Shown one piece after another: positions 19,270-29,711 of a stretch of DNA of 64,000 bases. Every line of letters begins with the position of its first letter. The stretch's first letter is position 1. The position numbers and the translations under genes were made by a program. Under the pieces are notes generated by a model. It had not been told where the DNA came from. It ran no database searches and saw only the letters and a list, made by a program, of their open reading frames with translations. The stretch spans positions 620,001-684,000 of the forward strand of contig NC_017384.1 in NCBI RefSeq assembly GCF_000223375.1, written 5' to 3'. The stretch comes from Ketogulonicigenium vulgare WSH-001. GTDB taxonomy: Bacteria > Pseudomonadota > Alphaproteobacteria > Rhodobacterales > Rhodobacteraceae.

Positions 19270-20378
19270 TGCCCAAGGTTCATGTCGATCTGCCCGGACG
19301 GGCCTATGATATCCTGATCGGGCGCGGGCTGCTGGCGCAGACCCCTGATCTGATCGCGCCTTTCCTGCGCCGCAAGCGTGTGGTCATCGTGACCGACAGC
19401 AATGTCAGCACGCTGCATCTGGGCGCGCTGCAAGGCGCGCTGGATGGCGCCGGGATTGCCCATGCCAGCCTGACCCTGCCCGCGGGCGAGGGCACCAAAT
19501 CCTGGGACGGCCTTACGCAAACGGTCGAATGGATCCTCGACCAAAAGGTCGAGCGCGGCGATCTGGTGCTGGCGTTGGGCGGCGGTGTGATGGGCGATCT
19601 GGTCGGGTTTGCCACCGCCATCGCGCGGCGCGGGATGCGATTCGTGCAGATCCCGACGACCCTGTTGGCGCAGGTGGATAGCAGCGTCGGCGGCAAGACA
19701 GGTATTAACACCCGCCATGGCAAGAACCTTGTCGGCGCTTTCCATCAGCCGACACTGGTGCTGGCCGATACGGATGTGCTGGCCACGCTGCCTCGCCGCG
19801 ATTTTCTGGCGGGTTATGGCGAGGTGGTGAAATACGGCCTGCTGGGTGATTTCGAATTTTTCGCGTGGCTGGAACAGCATGGCCCGAACCTGCACAGCGA
19901 TCCCGATGCGCTGATCTATGCCGTGCAAAAATCCTGCCAGATGAAGGCGGATATCGTCATGCGCGACGAGACCGAGCAGGGCGACCGCGCGCTGCTCAAC
20001 CTTGGCCATACCTTTTGCCACGCGCTGGAATCGGCGACCGGCTATTCGGATCGCCTGCTGCACGGCGAGGGGGTCGCAATCGGCTGCGTCCTTGCGCTAG
20101 AGCTGTCGGCGCGCCTTGGCCTGTGTCCGCAAGAGGACCCCTCGCGGTTGCGCGCGCATCTGGCACAGATGGGCACCAAGATGCGCCTTGCTGATATTGC
20201 AGGTGATTTGCCCGATGCGGCGGCGCTGCTGGCGTTGATGGGGCAGGACAAAAAGGTGCAAGATGGTAAACTGCGCTTCATTCTGACGCGCGGCATCGGT
20301 CAGGCCTTCATCACATCCGACGTGCCCGCGACTGCGGTTCTGCGCGTGCTAGAGGATGCTTTGAAGGAAAGGGAGTGA
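19269..20378 (+). CDS. aroB: 3-Dehydroquinate synthase
   Basis: It converts DAHP to 3-dehydroquinate using NAD and a divalent metal. 369 residues, normal length. Visible motifs: the NAD-binding GGGVMGDLVGFATAI, VDSSVGGKTGIN, and the metal ligands in YGEVVKYG and NLGHTFCHALE. It overlaps aroK by one base and is followed after one base by a VOC gene. Confidence 0.96.
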   Translation: MPKVHVDLPGRAYDILIGRGLLAQTPDLIAPFLRRKRVVIVTDSNVSTLHLGALQGALDGAGIAHASLTLPAGEGTKSWDGLTQTVEWILDQKVERGDLVLALGGGVMGDLVGFATAIARRGMRFVQIPTTLLAQVDSSVGGKTGINTRHGKNLVGAFHQPTLVLADTDVLATLPRRDFLAGYGEVVKYGLLGDFEFFAWLEQHGPNLHSDPDALIYAVQKSCQMKADIVMRDETEQGDRALLNLGHTFCHALESATGYSDRLLHGEGVAIGCVLALELSARLGLCPQEDPSRLRAHLAQMGTKMRLADIAGDLPDAAALLALMGQDKKVQDGKLRFILTRGIGQAFITSDVPATAVLRVLEDALKERE

Positions 20379-20379
20379 C

Positions 20380-20796
20380 ATGAAAATCGTCGCAATATCA
20401 GGATTTTCGGTGATTTCGCGCGATGGCCCGACCAGCGCCGCATTGTATATCGACACGCTAGGGCTGCCGATGCAGCAGCAGGGCGATTATGCCTTTATTG
20501 ACGGCTTTTCCGGCGCGCATCATTTTGGCGTCTGGCCGCTGAAGGACGTGGCGCAGGCCTGTTTTGGCATGGATGACTGGCCCGATGATCTGTCGATCCC
20601 CAGCGCCTCGGTCGAGTTTGAGCTGGAAACCGCCGCTGCCGTCGCCGTCGCTGTCGCCGAAATGCAGGCGCAGGGACAGGTTTTTATCCATACCGCGCGC
20701 GACGAGCCATGGGGCCAGACGATTGCCCGTTTCATCAGCCCTGAAGGCGTGCTGACCGGCCTTAGTTTTGCACCTTGGTTGCATGACGCAACATAA
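20380..20796 (+). CDS. VOC family protein
   Basis: This 138-residue protein starts one base after aroB with a strong AAGGAAAGGGAG ribosome site. The pattern (DTLGLPMQQQGDYAFIDG, then HFGVWPL, and a C-terminal ISPEGVLTGLSF) fits a glyoxalase-fold domain, although the metal ligands are only partly recognisable. It is probably part of the aroK-aroB operon; substrate unknown. Confidence 0.7.
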   Translation: MKIVAISGFSVISRDGPTSAALYIDTLGLPMQQQGDYAFIDGFSGAHHFGVWPLKDVAQACFGMDDWPDDLSIPSASVEFELETAAAVAVAVAEMQAQGQVFIHTARDEPWGQTIARFISPEGVLTGLSFAPWLHDAT

Positions 20797-20797
20797 A

Positions 20798-20820
20798 AAG
20801 GGTGGCTCTTGGCCACCCTT
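20798..20820. terminator. Bidirectional terminator between the VOC gene and ssb
   Basis: AAGGGTGGC (20798-20806) pairs perfectly with GCCACCCTT (20812-20820) around TCTTG. It is flanked by A-rich sequence on the left (for the minus strand) and lies between convergent genes. Confidence 0.8.
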
Positions 20821-20825
20821 CAATC

Positions 20826-21353
20826 TTAAAACGGGATCTCGTCATCGCCAAGGTCGCTGACGCGGTTTTGCGCGCCGCCGCCGCTGCGGCCACCAGCGCC
20901 GCCCGATGCCGGCTGGCTAGAATAACCACGGTCATAGCCGCCATCATAGCCACCTTGCTCGCCCTGATAGCCGCCACCGCCGCCGCCTTGGCCGCCGCCA
21001 TCACGCCCATCCAGCAGCGTCAGGCTGCTATTAAAGGGGCGCAGCACGACTTCGGTCGAATAGCGGTCAGCGCCGGCCTGATCTTGCCATTTGCGCGTTT
21101 CCAGCTGGCCCTCAAGGTAGACTTTGCTGCCTTTGCGCAGGTATTTTTCGGCGATATTGCCCAGCGGTTCTGAGAAGATGGCAACCGAATGCCATTCCGT
21201 GCGTTCCTTGCGCTCGCCCGAATTGCGGTCGCGCCAGGTTTCGCTGGTGGCGATGCGCAGGTTCACGACCTTGCCGCCATTGGGAAAGCTGCGGACCTCG
21301 GGGTCGCGCCCCAGATTGCCAATCAGAATGACCTTGTTTACCGATCCAGCCAT
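20826..21353 (-). CDS. ssb: Single-stranded DNA-binding protein
   Basis: 175 residues from ATG 21353, the usual [21 protein letters not shown] start. An N-terminal OB fold (about 1-110) is followed by a Gly-rich flexible linker and the acidic tip DDEIPF, which docks replication and repair partners. The longer frame to 21482 is not expected to be translated. It is convergent with the VOC gene and divergent from the lytic transglycosylase. Confidence 0.96.
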   Translation of the reverse strand: MAGSVNKVILIGNLGRDPEVRSFPNGGKVVNLRIATSETWRDRNSGERKERTEWHSVAIFSEPLGNIAEKYLRKGSKVYLEGQLETRKWQDQAGADRYSTEVVLRPFNSSLTLLDGRDGGGQGGGGGGYQGEQGGYDGGYDRGYSSQPASGGAGGRSGGGAQNRVSDLGDDEIPF

Positions 21354-21503
21354 GCGCCAGCCCCCTTCAAATGCGTGATGCGCATTGGTCGCAGATTTGT
21401 CATCGCGCCGCAAGGCGGATGCCCGCCCGCCTGTCGCAAGGATACTTCCCAAATGCGAATTCTGCGTTAATCTGCCGCGCAAACTGCACTGGGGGACACC
21501 AGA

Positions 21504-22079
21504 ATGCGAAACGGGGCCTGCGCGATTGCGCTGCTGGGGGCTGCACTATGCAGCGTGCCTGCCTTTGCCGATACGCTGTCGACATCCAATCGGGTGGGGT
21601 TGCTGCAAAGCCAGCTCGACGTGCTGGATGGGCGCGCATCCTCGCAATACAGCTTTTCCGAGCGTCTGATTCCCGAACGCGTAGCGCCCCAGATCCCGTT
21701 GTATAACGGCAGTTATAACGGCCCCTATCTGGCGCAGGCCCGCGCCGCCGCACGGCGGCATAACATCCCCGAGGACCTGTTCCTGCGCCTTGTGCAGCGG
21801 GAAAGCGGCTGGAATGAGGCTGCGGTGTCAGTCAAAGGCGCGCTAGGCCTTGCGCAATTGATGCCCGATACCGCGCGGCTGCTGGGGGTCGATCCGCTCA
21901 ATCCGCAGCAAAATCTGGATGGCGGCGCGCGTTATCTGCGCAGACAATATGACAAGTTCGGCAATTGGCAGCTTGCGCTGGCCGCCTATAACGCGGGTCC
22001 AGGGATGGTCGAGACGCACGGCGGCATCCCGCCCTTTGCCGAAACCCAGGCCTATGTCAGGGTGATTTTGGGGCTTTAG
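21504..22079 (+). CDS. Lytic transglycosylase (SLT domain)
   Basis: 191 residues with a signal peptide cleaved near AFA-D (residue 22). The C-terminal SLT fold has the catalytic Glu in [15 protein letters not shown], followed by [14 protein letters not shown] and [14 protein letters not shown]. It cleaves the glycan strand of peptidoglycan to 1,6-anhydro ends in the periplasm. It overlaps the end of the opposite-strand gene by four bases. It is smaller than the E. coli Slt70 type, as is common for Rhodobacteraceae SLT proteins. Confidence 0.88.
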   Translation: MRNGACAIALLGAALCSVPAFADTLSTSNRVGLLQSQLDVLDGRASSQYSFSERLIPERVAPQIPLYNGSYNGPYLAQARAAARRHNIPEDLFLRLVQRESGWNEAAVSVKGALGLAQLMPDTARLLGVDPLNPQQNLDGGARYLRRQYDKFGNWQLALAAYNAGPGMVETHGGIPPFAETQAYVRVILGL

Positions 22080-22900
22080 GCCGTCTGGACCTCTTTCAAC
22101 TCTTCCGGAAATGCCCGCTCTAATCGATCTGCGACAAGATCCAATGCCTTGAAATAATTGAAATAATCCGCTTCGAATTCAAAATCGGCGACACCATCAA
22201 AGCTTTCGGTATCAAAAGGTATATCTTCGGGCCGCAGCACGCCGGAATAGTAATCACGGAACTTGATGTCGCCGCCGCGATGCAGCCGCCCAGCATTGAT
22301 CCGGAAATTGGGTACATGCCATGCATCTGCAAAAATAAGACCATGGAGGCTGCTAGAAAATATCATCTCGCTGCCCGCAATTTGATTGAAGACCGCCGCA
22401 AAATCCGGATTGGTCACATCAATCAATACTGCGCTGGGCACTTGCGCTAGAAAGCGTGCGACCCAGTCTGCCTTGAGTTGGCTGTGATGCGGGATCAGGC
22501 CAATTTTATGTGTCTTTGTATTGTCTGTTTGCCATATGCGCGGTGCCAGCAATCCGGGATCACCAAGGACACCTGTCGCTGTCGCTGCATCCAACATGCT
22601 AGCTGTCAAAGCGCCGCGCACAGCCGCCACATTCATCTTTTTCAACCAATGGGGCGGCACAGAATCCATCGCGCCCGAACCCCAAACCCAAAGGCGTTTC
22701 CCTCTGCCATTGGCAAATGCCTCGCCAATCATGGGGTTATCAAGAACGCTGCCAATGGCGATGATCTCGGCTCCCCATGGGCCGGCCCGCTCGACCTTGC
22801 GACCGGAAATATATTCCAACACATTGCCGTTGATGGCATCGCCGATATTCAGAAAGCCAGGATTCTGCCACCAATAGGCCCGTAGCGGCGTGCGCGTCAT
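22076..22900 (-). CDS. Polysaccharide pyruvyl transferase family protein
   Basis: 274 residues from ATG 22900 (a TTG at 22906 has equally good ribosome spacing). The start [25 protein letters not shown] is typical of the family (NxGD near the N-terminus), and [18 protein letters not shown] is the conserved C-terminal SxRLHGxI-like region with His. Such enzymes attach ketal pyruvate to exopolysaccharide sugars. It is downstream of a GT61 glycosyltransferase gene on the same strand. Base composition is more AT-rich than its neighbours. Confidence 0.8.
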   Translation of the reverse strand: MTRTPLRAYWWQNPGFLNIGDAINGNVLEYISGRKVERAGPWGAEIIAIGSVLDNPMIGEAFANGRGKRLWVWGSGAMDSVPPHWLKKMNVAAVRGALTASMLDAATATGVLGDPGLLAPRIWQTDNTKTHKIGLIPHHSQLKADWVARFLAQVPSAVLIDVTNPDFAAVFNQIAGSEMIFSSSLHGLIFADAWHVPNFRINAGRLHRGGDIKFRDYYSGVLRPEDIPFDTESFDGVADFEFEADYFNYFKALDLVADRLERAFPEELKEVQTA

Positions 22901-22920
22901 ATTCAAGTGACCTTATTAAG

Positions 22921-22950
22921 AATGCCGCCAGTATGAAGGCTGGCGGCATT
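22921..22950 (-). terminator. Hairpin between GT61 and pyruvyltransferase genes
   Basis: AATGCCGCCAG (22921-22931) pairs perfectly over 11 bases with CTGGCGGCATT (22940-22950). On the minus strand it is followed by TTCTTAATAA, a weak U-tract. It sits just behind the GT61 stop and just ahead of the pyruvyltransferase start, so it may act as a partial terminator or a processing/stability element. Confidence 0.55.
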
Positions 22951-22953
22951 ATA

Positions 22954-24129
22954 TTAAATGATGGATTTATTACGGATCACTTTGATTTCATTATACGAGC
23001 GGAACTTGGCCTCGTGCATCTTTTCAATGCGCTCCAACTCGGCACTGCGCTCTTCTTGCGTCAGTGACGGCCATGGGGTCGGATTCTGGATATGTCCCGA
23101 CGCCAAAAGCTTTGCGTGCAGCGCGCCAAAGTCGATCTCGCCCCAAGAGCTGCGCGACGGCCGGCTGCCGGGTTGCAAAATCCAGTCATCCAGCAGGCAG
23201 TCGATGGAATAGGCGTCCATGCCCTTAAAGCTTTGGAGCTGACGCGCCAGGTAATCCCCGATCACCATGCTGCGGCGCAGGATAATCGCGGCGCTTTGGT
23301 CCTTATGTCCCACGTAACCCAACATATGCAGGGGCGAGCAATCCACGGCAATAATCTGGCGCGCCGCCTTATAGCGGGCAATTTGCTCTTCGGCGGGGAA
23401 TCTTTGTGGGTGAAAGATGTCATAACCCTCGGCCGCGAGATATTCCTCCAGCTTGTACTCACCCAGCAGACTGCCACGATCAGAAGGCAGTTTCGATCGC
23501 GAAATATAGATCTTTTCGTCGCCCGTAGGCTCTATCCCGGCGCCGGCATGGGTGTTCATGAAGGTGCGAAATGCGGCGCTGCCTTCGATCAGGTCGTTCA
23601 TCCCAAAACCTTGCGCAGGCACATATAGGGTTTCGACCTGAGTTGGTACACGTGCCACAATAATGGGCAGACGCAGCCCCAGAAGTGCGGCCAGCTTTTG
23701 CAGCTTTTCGACGGATTTCTGCGGGAAAGTACTGACTTTGGCGGTAAAGATATAAGCCTCGGCATCGACGCCCTCGGCATCCTGTGCCCAAAGCCGAGCC
23801 AGCGATTCCACAATGAAATGCCCGAAATGCCCATAGAGTACGCCGCCGAAAATATAGCGCCCTTTGAGCTGTTCCACCTCTTCGGGGGCGGGGGTTGCGG
23901 GCGCTGAATTCACCTGCTCGGTCGAGTTGGACCAGCTGATCGACTGGATGACAAAGTTGCCATCCGCATCCAGCACGCCAGAGTTCGTGTAGCGGCCCGA
24001 TTTCTTGGTCGGATCGGGCGGGATGACATAGGCGTCGCTCAGGACGCGCAACGCATTTGCCGTATCGTTCAAGTCCAGCCGTAATAGGGCACTGTTTTCT
24101 TTTACTTGGTCTGATACCGCAATGCTCAT
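22954..24129 (-). CDS. Glycosyltransferase family 61 protein (DUF563)
   Basis: 391 residues, cytosolic or peripheral. The GT61 pattern is visible: GGVLYGHFGHFIVESLARLWA near residues 95-115, an EKIYISRSKLPSDRG stretch, and a C-terminal region with IIAVDCSPLHMLGYV. Bacterial members are usually in capsule or exopolysaccharide clusters. With the pyruvyltransferase-like gene it forms a two-gene surface-sugar islet. The upstream 250 bases (24130-24380) are strongly AT-rich and probably contain its promoter. Confidence 0.75.
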   Translation of the reverse strand: MSIAVSDQVKENSALLRLDLNDTANALRVLSDAYVIPPDPTKKSGRYTNSGVLDADGNFVIQSISWSNSTEQVNSAPATPAPEEVEQLKGRYIFGGVLYGHFGHFIVESLARLWAQDAEGVDAEAYIFTAKVSTFPQKSVEKLQKLAALLGLRLPIIVARVPTQVETLYVPAQGFGMNDLIEGSAAFRTFMNTHAGAGIEPTGDEKIYISRSKLPSDRGSLLGEYKLEEYLAAEGYDIFHPQRFPAEEQIARYKAARQIIAVDCSPLHMLGYVGHKDQSAAIILRRSMVIGDYLARQLQSFKGMDAYSIDCLLDDWILQPGSRPSRSSWGEIDFGALHAKLLASGHIQNPTPWPSLTQEERSAELERIEKMHEAKFRSYNEIKVIRNKSII

Positions 24130-24380
24130 ATTTTACCACTTTCGTTATAATGATTTCACGTTAACGCAAATGTGCTGCTTGCGCTAGTATTTCTAGCACG
24201 ATTCTCGTTGAAATAGTTAACATTTGGTCAATGAAATCTTAACCTTGCTTAGATACTAATCGTCAAGTTTCTCACGGGGTATAGATGGATATAGATACGA
24301 CCTGAAAATATATTCTTAACAAGAATGCGAGGGTTCCACGCTTTTGCCTAACAGGATTTCGCGGCTCAAGCGGAACGTAT

Positions 24381-25286
24381 CTATGCGCCACGACCCAGAT
24401 GCAGGTGCTGCCAGGCCTTCATCCGCGCACGGAACCATGTGCGTTGGCGCTTGGCGTATTGGCGGGTGGCGATGATGGCGGCGTCGCGCGCCTCATCCAG
24501 GGGCATTGCGCCTTGCAGATGGGCGATCAGCTCGGGCGCGCCGATGGCCTTTGACGACAGATGCGCGGGGTCCCAGTGGGGCAGCATGGCCCGCGCCTCC
24601 TCCAGCGCGCCGCCTGCGATCATCAGGTCAAAGCGTTGCGCAATGCGGGCGTTCAGCCAATCGACATCGGGCATCATCGCGATGGGGTAAACCGCATCCA
24701 ACGGCAGCAGAGGCGCAGGGGTGCGCGATTGCCAAGCGGCAATCCCCTCGCCGGTGGCTTGCAACACCTCCCAGGCGCGCTGCACACGGGCGCGGTTGTT
24801 CAGATCGATGCCGCCCGCGCTGGCGCTATCGAGGCCTGCTACCAGATCGGGCAAATCCATCTCATCCGCCGCACCGCGCACTGCGGGCGGCGTCGCGGGA
24901 ATGTCCGCAAGGCCTTGGGTCAGCGCGTGAAAATAAAGGCCGGTGCCGCCAACGATGATCGGCCGCGCACCGCCCAACAGTGGCGCAATATCGCGCAGCC
25001 AGTGGCCGACCGAATAGACCCCGTCAAACGGCACATGGCCATACAGGCAGTGGGGCGCGCGCGCCAGATCCGCATCGTCGGGGCGCGCCGTCAGGATGCG
25101 CCATCCGCCGAACACCTGCAGCGCATCGGCGTTGATAATCACGCCGCCCGCATGTTCCGCGATCCGTAGTGCCAGCGCCGACTTGCCCGAGGCGGTCGGG
25201 CCTGCGATCAGCACGGGGCGATCTGGGGCGATGGCATCCAGTGCAAAAGCCCTTCCGTCGCTGCCCTTGATCACATGCTCGGCCAT
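24381..25286 (-). CDS. miaA: tRNA dimethylallyltransferase
   Basis: It adds a dimethylallyl group to A37 of tRNAs reading UNN codons. 301 residues from ATG 25286; the reading frame runs further to 25367 but GAAGCGGAAA precedes this start. The P-loop is [23 protein letters not shown] matches the DSxQVY-type motif with Ala in place of Ser, and [14 protein letters not shown] and the C-terminal [13 protein letters not shown] are conserved. It is divergent from pyrH with 79 bases between starts. Confidence 0.94.
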   Translation of the reverse strand: MAEHVIKGSDGRAFALDAIAPDRPVLIAGPTASGKSALALRIAEHAGGVIINADALQVFGGWRILTARPDDADLARAPHCLYGHVPFDGVYSVGHWLRDIAPLLGGARPIIVGGTGLYFHALTQGLADIPATPPAVRGAADEMDLPDLVAGLDSASAGGIDLNNRARVQRAWEVLQATGEGIAAWQSRTPAPLLPLDAVYPIAMMPDVDWLNARIAQRFDLMIAGGALEEARAMLPHWDPAHLSSKAIGAPELIAHLQGAMPLDEARDAAIIATRQYAKRQRTWFRARMKAWQHLHLGRGA

Positions 25287-25365
25287 TTTCCGCTTCTCTT
25301 GCCATTGCCAGACGGCGCCTTTTGCGACATTTCTGGGCCTAATGAAAGCCAGCGGAGCACAAGAC

Positions 25366-26094
25366 ATGGTCGATGATCAAACCCACCCCCGTTTCAAACG
25401 TGTCCTGCTAAAGATTTCGGGCGAGGCGCTGATGGGGGATCAGGGGTTTGGTCTGCATCCGCCCACCGTCCAGCGCGTGGCCCAAGAAGTTAAAAACGTC
25501 CGCGACATGGGCGTCGAGGTCTGCATGGTCATCGGCGGCGGCAATATCTTTCGCGGGCTGCAAGGCTCGGCGCAGGGGATGGAGCGCACGACCGCCGATT
25601 ACATGGGTATGCTTGCGACCGTGATGAACGCGCTGGCGATGCAGGCCGCGCTGGAATCGCTTGAGGTGCATTCGCGCGTGATCTCGGCCATTCCGATGGA
25701 TCAGGTGTGCGAGCCCTACATCCGCCGCCGCGCCGTGCGTCATCTGGAAAAAAAGCGGGTGTGCATCTTTGCCGCAGGCACCGGCAACCCCTATTTCACC
25801 ACCGACACAGCAGCGACGCTGCGCGCCAGCGAGATGGCCTGCGAGGCGATCTTTAAGGGCACCAAAGTTGACGGCGTCTATGATAAAGACCCGAAAAAGT
25901 TCCCCGATGCAAAGCGTTACGGCGATGTGACCTATGACGAAGTGCTGCAAAAGCACCTGGGCGTCATGGATGCATCCGCCATTGCGCTGGCGCGTGACAA
26001 CCACCTGCCGATCATCGTCTTTAGCCTGGACGAGCCGGGTGGCTTCCGCGGCATTTTGGCCGGGCAGGGGACGTTTACCCGGGTGCACGGGTAA
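25366..26094 (+). CDS. pyrH: Uridylate kinase
   Basis: It phosphorylates UMP to UDP (amino-acid-kinase fold, hexameric, cytosolic). 242 residues from ATG 25366 with GGAG upstream. Motifs: [26 protein letters not shown], the UMP-site region [13 protein letters not shown], and [10 protein letters not shown]. In many bacteria tsf and frr flank pyrH; here the next gene is purC after 84 bases. Confidence 0.96.
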   Translation: MVDDQTHPRFKRVLLKISGEALMGDQGFGLHPPTVQRVAQEVKNVRDMGVEVCMVIGGGNIFRGLQGSAQGMERTTADYMGMLATVMNALAMQAALESLEVHSRVISAIPMDQVCEPYIRRRAVRHLEKKRVCIFAAGTGNPYFTTDTAATLRASEMACEAIFKGTKVDGVYDKDPKKFPDAKRYGDVTYDEVLQKHLGVMDASAIALARDNHLPIIVFSLDEPGGFRGILAGQGTFTRVHG

Positions 26095-26178
26095 GCCCTT
26101 GCCCCCCCGTCGCCCTTGTCATAAGAGGCGCGCAAGCTAAGGCCGCCGACCCTCGGCGCGGAACCAGTAGGAGCCGTC

Positions 26179-26940
26179 ATGGCACGTCGCAAGAAAATTT
26201 ACGAAGGCAAGGCCAAGATCCTGTATGAAGGCCCCGAGCCGGGCACGCTTGTGCAGTATTTCAAGGATGATGCCACCGCCTTCAACGCCCAGAAAAAGGC
26301 CGTGATCGAAGGCAAGGGCGTGCTGAATAACCGCCTGTCCGAATTCTTCATGCTTGGCCTGCAAGGCGTTGGCATTCCGACGCATTTTATCAAGCGTCTG
26401 AACATGCGTGAGCAGCTTGTCCGTCAGGTCGAGATTGTGCCGCTGGAAGTGATCGTGCGCAATTTCGCCGCCGGTTCCATGGCCAAGCGTCTTGGCCTTG
26501 AAGAGGGCATGCCCCTGCCGCGTCCCATCGTCGAATTCAGCTATAAGAACGATGCGCTGGGCGACCCGCTGGTGCCCGAGGAATATATCATCGCCTTTGG
26601 CTGGGCCCAGCAGCAAGAGCTGGACGATATCGTGGCGCTGGCGCTGCGGGTGAACGATTTCCTGTCGGGCGTCTTCCACGGCGTCGGCATCCGCCTGATC
26701 GATTTCAAGATCGAAATGGGCCGGATCTGGGAAAACGACTTCCCGCGCCTTGTCATCGCGGACGAGATCAGCCCCGATAGCTGCCGTCTGTGGGATATCG
26801 AGACCGGTCGCAAGCTGGATAAAGATGTTTTCCGTCAAGACCTTGGGTCGCTGTCGGATGCCTATACCGAAGTCGCTCGCCGCCTGGGTGTTTTGCCGTC
26901 GAATGTGACGCATAACGCCAACGGCACGATGATCAACTAG
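26179..26940 (+). CDS. purC: SAICAR synthetase (phosphoribosylaminoimidazole-succinocarboxamide synthase)
   Basis: It ligates aspartate to CAIR in purine synthesis. 253 residues. Recognised from [31 protein letters not shown], the [16 protein letters not shown] segment and [15 protein letters not shown] [12 protein letters not shown]. It begins the purC-purS-purQ operon; purS starts 10 bases after its stop. Confidence 0.97.
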   Translation: MARRKKIYEGKAKILYEGPEPGTLVQYFKDDATAFNAQKKAVIEGKGVLNNRLSEFFMLGLQGVGIPTHFIKRLNMREQLVRQVEIVPLEVIVRNFAAGSMAKRLGLEEGMPLPRPIVEFSYKNDALGDPLVPEEYIIAFGWAQQQELDDIVALALRVNDFLSGVFHGVGIRLIDFKIEMGRIWENDFPRLVIADEISPDSCRLWDIETGRKLDKDVFRQDLGSLSDAYTEVARRLGVLPSNVTHNANGTMIN

Positions 26941-26950
26941 GGAGAATGCC

Positions 26951-27190
26951 ATGAAGGCGCGCGTCGAAGTCATGTTGAAGGCGGGCGTTCTTGACCCGCA
27001 AGGGGAAGCGGTGCGTGCCGCGCTGGGCAGCCTCGGGTTTGCGGGCGTGAACGGCGTGCGTCAGGGCAAGGTGATCGAGCTGGATCTGGCCGAAACCGAC
27101 GCCGCAAGCGCCGAGGCAACCGTCCGCCAGATGTGCGAAAAGCTGCTGGCGAATACCGTGATCGAAAGCTACCGCATCAGCCTGTCCTAA
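26951..27190 (+). CDS. purS: FGAM synthase subunit PurS
   Basis: 79 residues. This small subunit bridges PurL and PurQ in the three-part phosphoribosylformylglycinamidine synthase and helps ammonia transfer. Typical sequence: [29 protein letters not shown] and the C-terminal [15 protein letters not shown]. It lies between purC and purQ with short gaps. Confidence 0.96.
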   Translation: MKARVEVMLKAGVLDPQGEAVRAALGSLGFAGVNGVRQGKVIELDLAETDAASAEATVRQMCEKLLANTVIESYRISLS

Positions 27191-27201
27191 AGGGGTTTGC
27201 C

Positions 27202-27870
27202 ATGAAGGCCGCCGTTATCGTCTTTCCCGGATCGAACTGCGACCGCGACATGGCCGAAGGCCTGCGCAAAGCGGGTGCCGATGTGGAAATGGTCTGGCAC
27301 AAGGATACGGATCTGCCTGCGGGCGTTGATCTGGTCGCTGTGCCGGGCGGATTTTCATTCGGCGATTACCTGCGCTGCGGCGCGATCGCCGCAAATTCCC
27401 CGGCCTGTCAGGCGCTTGTGCGCCATGTTGAACGTGGCGGTTACGCGCTGGGCGTCTGCAACGGCTTTCAGGTGCTGACCGAAACCCGTCTGCTGCCCGG
27501 CGCGCTGATGCGCAACGCGGGGCTGAAATTCCTGTGCAAGCCGGTCGGCCTGACGGTCGCGACATCCGATAGCGCATTCACCAGCGGCTATAATGCGGGG
27601 CAGGTGCTGAATGTGCCGATCGCGCATCACGACGGCAATTACTTTGTCGATGATGAAACGCTGGCCGCGCTGCACGGCGAAGACCGCATCGCCTTTACCT
27701 ATGCGCAAAACCCCAACGGCTCGCGCGATGACATTGCGGGCGTGCTGTCCGCGAACCGCCGCGTGCTGGGCATGATGCCCCACCCCGAGCGCGCGATCGA
27801 GGATTTGCACGGTGGCACCGACGGTCGTGCCCTGTTTGCGGGCCTTGTCGGGCGGTTTGTTGCCGCCTGA
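27202..27870 (+). CDS. purQ: FGAM synthase glutaminase subunit PurQ
   Basis: 222 residues from ATG 27202 with AAAGGGG upstream. A class I glutamine amidotransferase that supplies ammonia to PurL. The N-terminus is [14 protein letters not shown], the nucleophile Cys is in [13 protein letters not shown] and the His/Glu pair is in [11 protein letters not shown]. purL is not in the window. Confidence 0.96.
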   Translation: MKAAVIVFPGSNCDRDMAEGLRKAGADVEMVWHKDTDLPAGVDLVAVPGGFSFGDYLRCGAIAANSPACQALVRHVERGGYALGVCNGFQVLTETRLLPGALMRNAGLKFLCKPVGLTVATSDSAFTSGYNAGQVLNVPIAHHDGNYFVDDETLAALHGEDRIAFTYAQNPNGSRDDIAGVLSANRRVLGMMPHPERAIEDLHGGTDGRALFAGLVGRFVAA

Positions 27871-27930
27871 CCCCTACGGCCCCCTATGGGGTGATTGCTG
27901 CTGGACGGGCAGTGAAATAAGCTGCCCGTT

Positions 27931-29700
27931 ATGGCTTCAGGTGTAGATATCGCCCCGACGCGCCAAAGCACTGGTGCAAACGGCCCAAGTTGGTGGCCGC
28001 GCCTGATTATTGGTGCGGTGGTGCTGATCGCATTCGGTGCGGTCTGGCTGACCAATGTGCTGCTGACCGAACGCTTTACCACCACGACCCGCACACGCGC
28101 CGAAGTGCGCATGACGATCTATGTCGGCAATCTGGTGTCTGAATTGCAGCGCAATTCCATCGTGCCGCAACTGCTATCGCGCGACCCCGAACTGATCACA
28201 GCCCTCGAGACGCAGGATTATTCGCTGTCGACCCAGCGTTTGACCAGCTTTGTCGAGGAAATCGGCGCGGCCTCGATCCTGCTTTATGACCGCGAAGGCA
28301 CAATCGTCGCCGCCACCGACCCCGCGATCATGGGGCGTAACGATGCGGCGATGCCTTACTTTGGTGATGCGGGGCGGGTCTCGACCACGGTTTTCACCTC
28401 GCTGCCGCGCGAGAATGGCGGCTACGGCTTTTACTATTCGCGCCGGATCGACAGTGGCGGTCAGATGCTGGGCGTGATCGCGGTCGAGGTGGATCTGGCG
28501 CGGCTCGAGCGCAGCTGGGCCGGCACGCAGGACGCGGTGCTGGTCACCGATTCCGCCGGCACGATTCTGATGGCGACCGAGCCGCGCTGGCGCGGCCTGA
28601 GCGAGGAAGCCGCGCTGACCAACACCTCGGCCCCTTCGGCCATTGCGCGCGCGCTGCGCTTTGACGAATGGAGCTCGCCCTATGACACCTATTTGCGGGG
28701 CGAGGCCGTGCTGCGGCGCGAGCTGCGTGTGCCGTTTCAGGGCTGGAAGATGGTCGGCTTTACCACCTATGCCTCGATCCGCGAGCAGGTGAATGCCATT
28801 ATCGCCTTGGAAATCATGGCCTTTGCGATTTTGGCCGCGCTGGCATTCTGGGTCAGCTCGCGCAAAAGCGCCTCGCGCGTGGTGCTGTTCCAGCGCGAAT
28901 CTGCCGAGCTGCGGGCGCTGAACATGCGCCTGCAACGCGAGATTGCCGAGCGTGAAAAGGCCGAGCGTACGCTGGAAGTGGCAGAGCAATCGCTGGCGCA
29001 ATCCTCGAAACTGGCGGCCTTGGGCGAGATGTCGGCGGCTGTCAGCCACGAGTTGAACCAGCCGTTGGCCGCGATGAAAACTTATCTTGCGGGCGCGCGT
29101 CTGCTGCTGCAACGCAAGCGCCCCGACGAGGCTTTGTCCGCCTTCCAGCGCATCGACGATCTGATCGACCGTATGGGGTCGATCACGCGCCAGTTGAAAT
29201 CCTTTGCCCGCAAAGGCACCGATGCGTTCGAGCCGTTCGACATGCGCAACGCCATTTCCAGCGCGCTGGCGATGATGGAGCCGCAGCTGAAAGCGCGCAA
29301 GATCGCCATCGTGCGCACGCTGCCCTCGACCCCTGTTCTGGTGCTGGGCGACCGCCTGCGGATGGAGCAGGTGATAATAAATCTTTTGCGCAACGCTTTT
29401 GATGCGACCCAAGGCACCCCACATCCAGAAGTGACGATCACTTTGGCACAGGGCGAGACAGTGACCTTGACCGTACGCGACAATGGCCCCGGCATTGACG
29501 ACCTCGATGCCCTATTCGAACCGTTTTATACCACCAAGGCACCCGGCGACGGGGTGGGTCTTGGGTTGGCGATCTCGTCTGGGATCGTCGCTGACCTTGG
29601 CGGTCGGCTGACGGCGCATAATGCCACTTCGGGTGGCGCTGCGTTTGAAGTTCAGCTGCCGCGTCTGCCCGATGACGCCCCCGCAACCGCCGCACAATGA
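27931..29700 (+). CDS. dctB: Sensor histidine kinase, DctB type
   Basis: 589 residues. One N-terminal membrane helix (LIIGAVVLIAFGAVWLTNVLL) and a second near residue 295 enclose a periplasmic double-Cache sensor region as in C4-dicarboxylate sensors. A coiled coil follows (QREIAEREKAERTLEVAEQSLAQ). The H box is AAVSHELNQPLAAMKTYL, and the N, G1 and G2 boxes are NLLRNAFDAT, DNGPGIDD and GVGLGLAIS. Its partner DctD starts 11 bases after the stop. No dctPQM transport genes are adjacent. Confidence 0.9.
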   Translation: MASGVDIAPTRQSTGANGPSWWPRLIIGAVVLIAFGAVWLTNVLLTERFTTTTRTRAEVRMTIYVGNLVSELQRNSIVPQLLSRDPELITALETQDYSLSTQRLTSFVEEIGAASILLYDREGTIVAATDPAIMGRNDAAMPYFGDAGRVSTTVFTSLPRENGGYGFYYSRRIDSGGQMLGVIAVEVDLARLERSWAGTQDAVLVTDSAGTILMATEPRWRGLSEEAALTNTSAPSAIARALRFDEWSSPYDTYLRGEAVLRRELRVPFQGWKMVGFTTYASIREQVNAIIALEIMAFAILAALAFWVSSRKSASRVVLFQRESAELRALNMRLQREIAEREKAERTLEVAEQSLAQSSKLAALGEMSAAVSHELNQPLAAMKTYLAGARLLLQRKRPDEALSAFQRIDDLIDRMGSITRQLKSFARKGTDAFEPFDMRNAISSALAMMEPQLKARKIAIVRTLPSTPVLVLGDRLRMEQVIINLLRNAFDATQGTPHPEVTITLAQGETVTLTVRDNGPGIDDLDALFEPFYTTKAPGDGVGLGLAISSGIVADLGGRLTAHNATSGGAAFEVQLPRLPDDAPATAAQ

Positions 29701-29711
29701 GAGGAAGTCCC

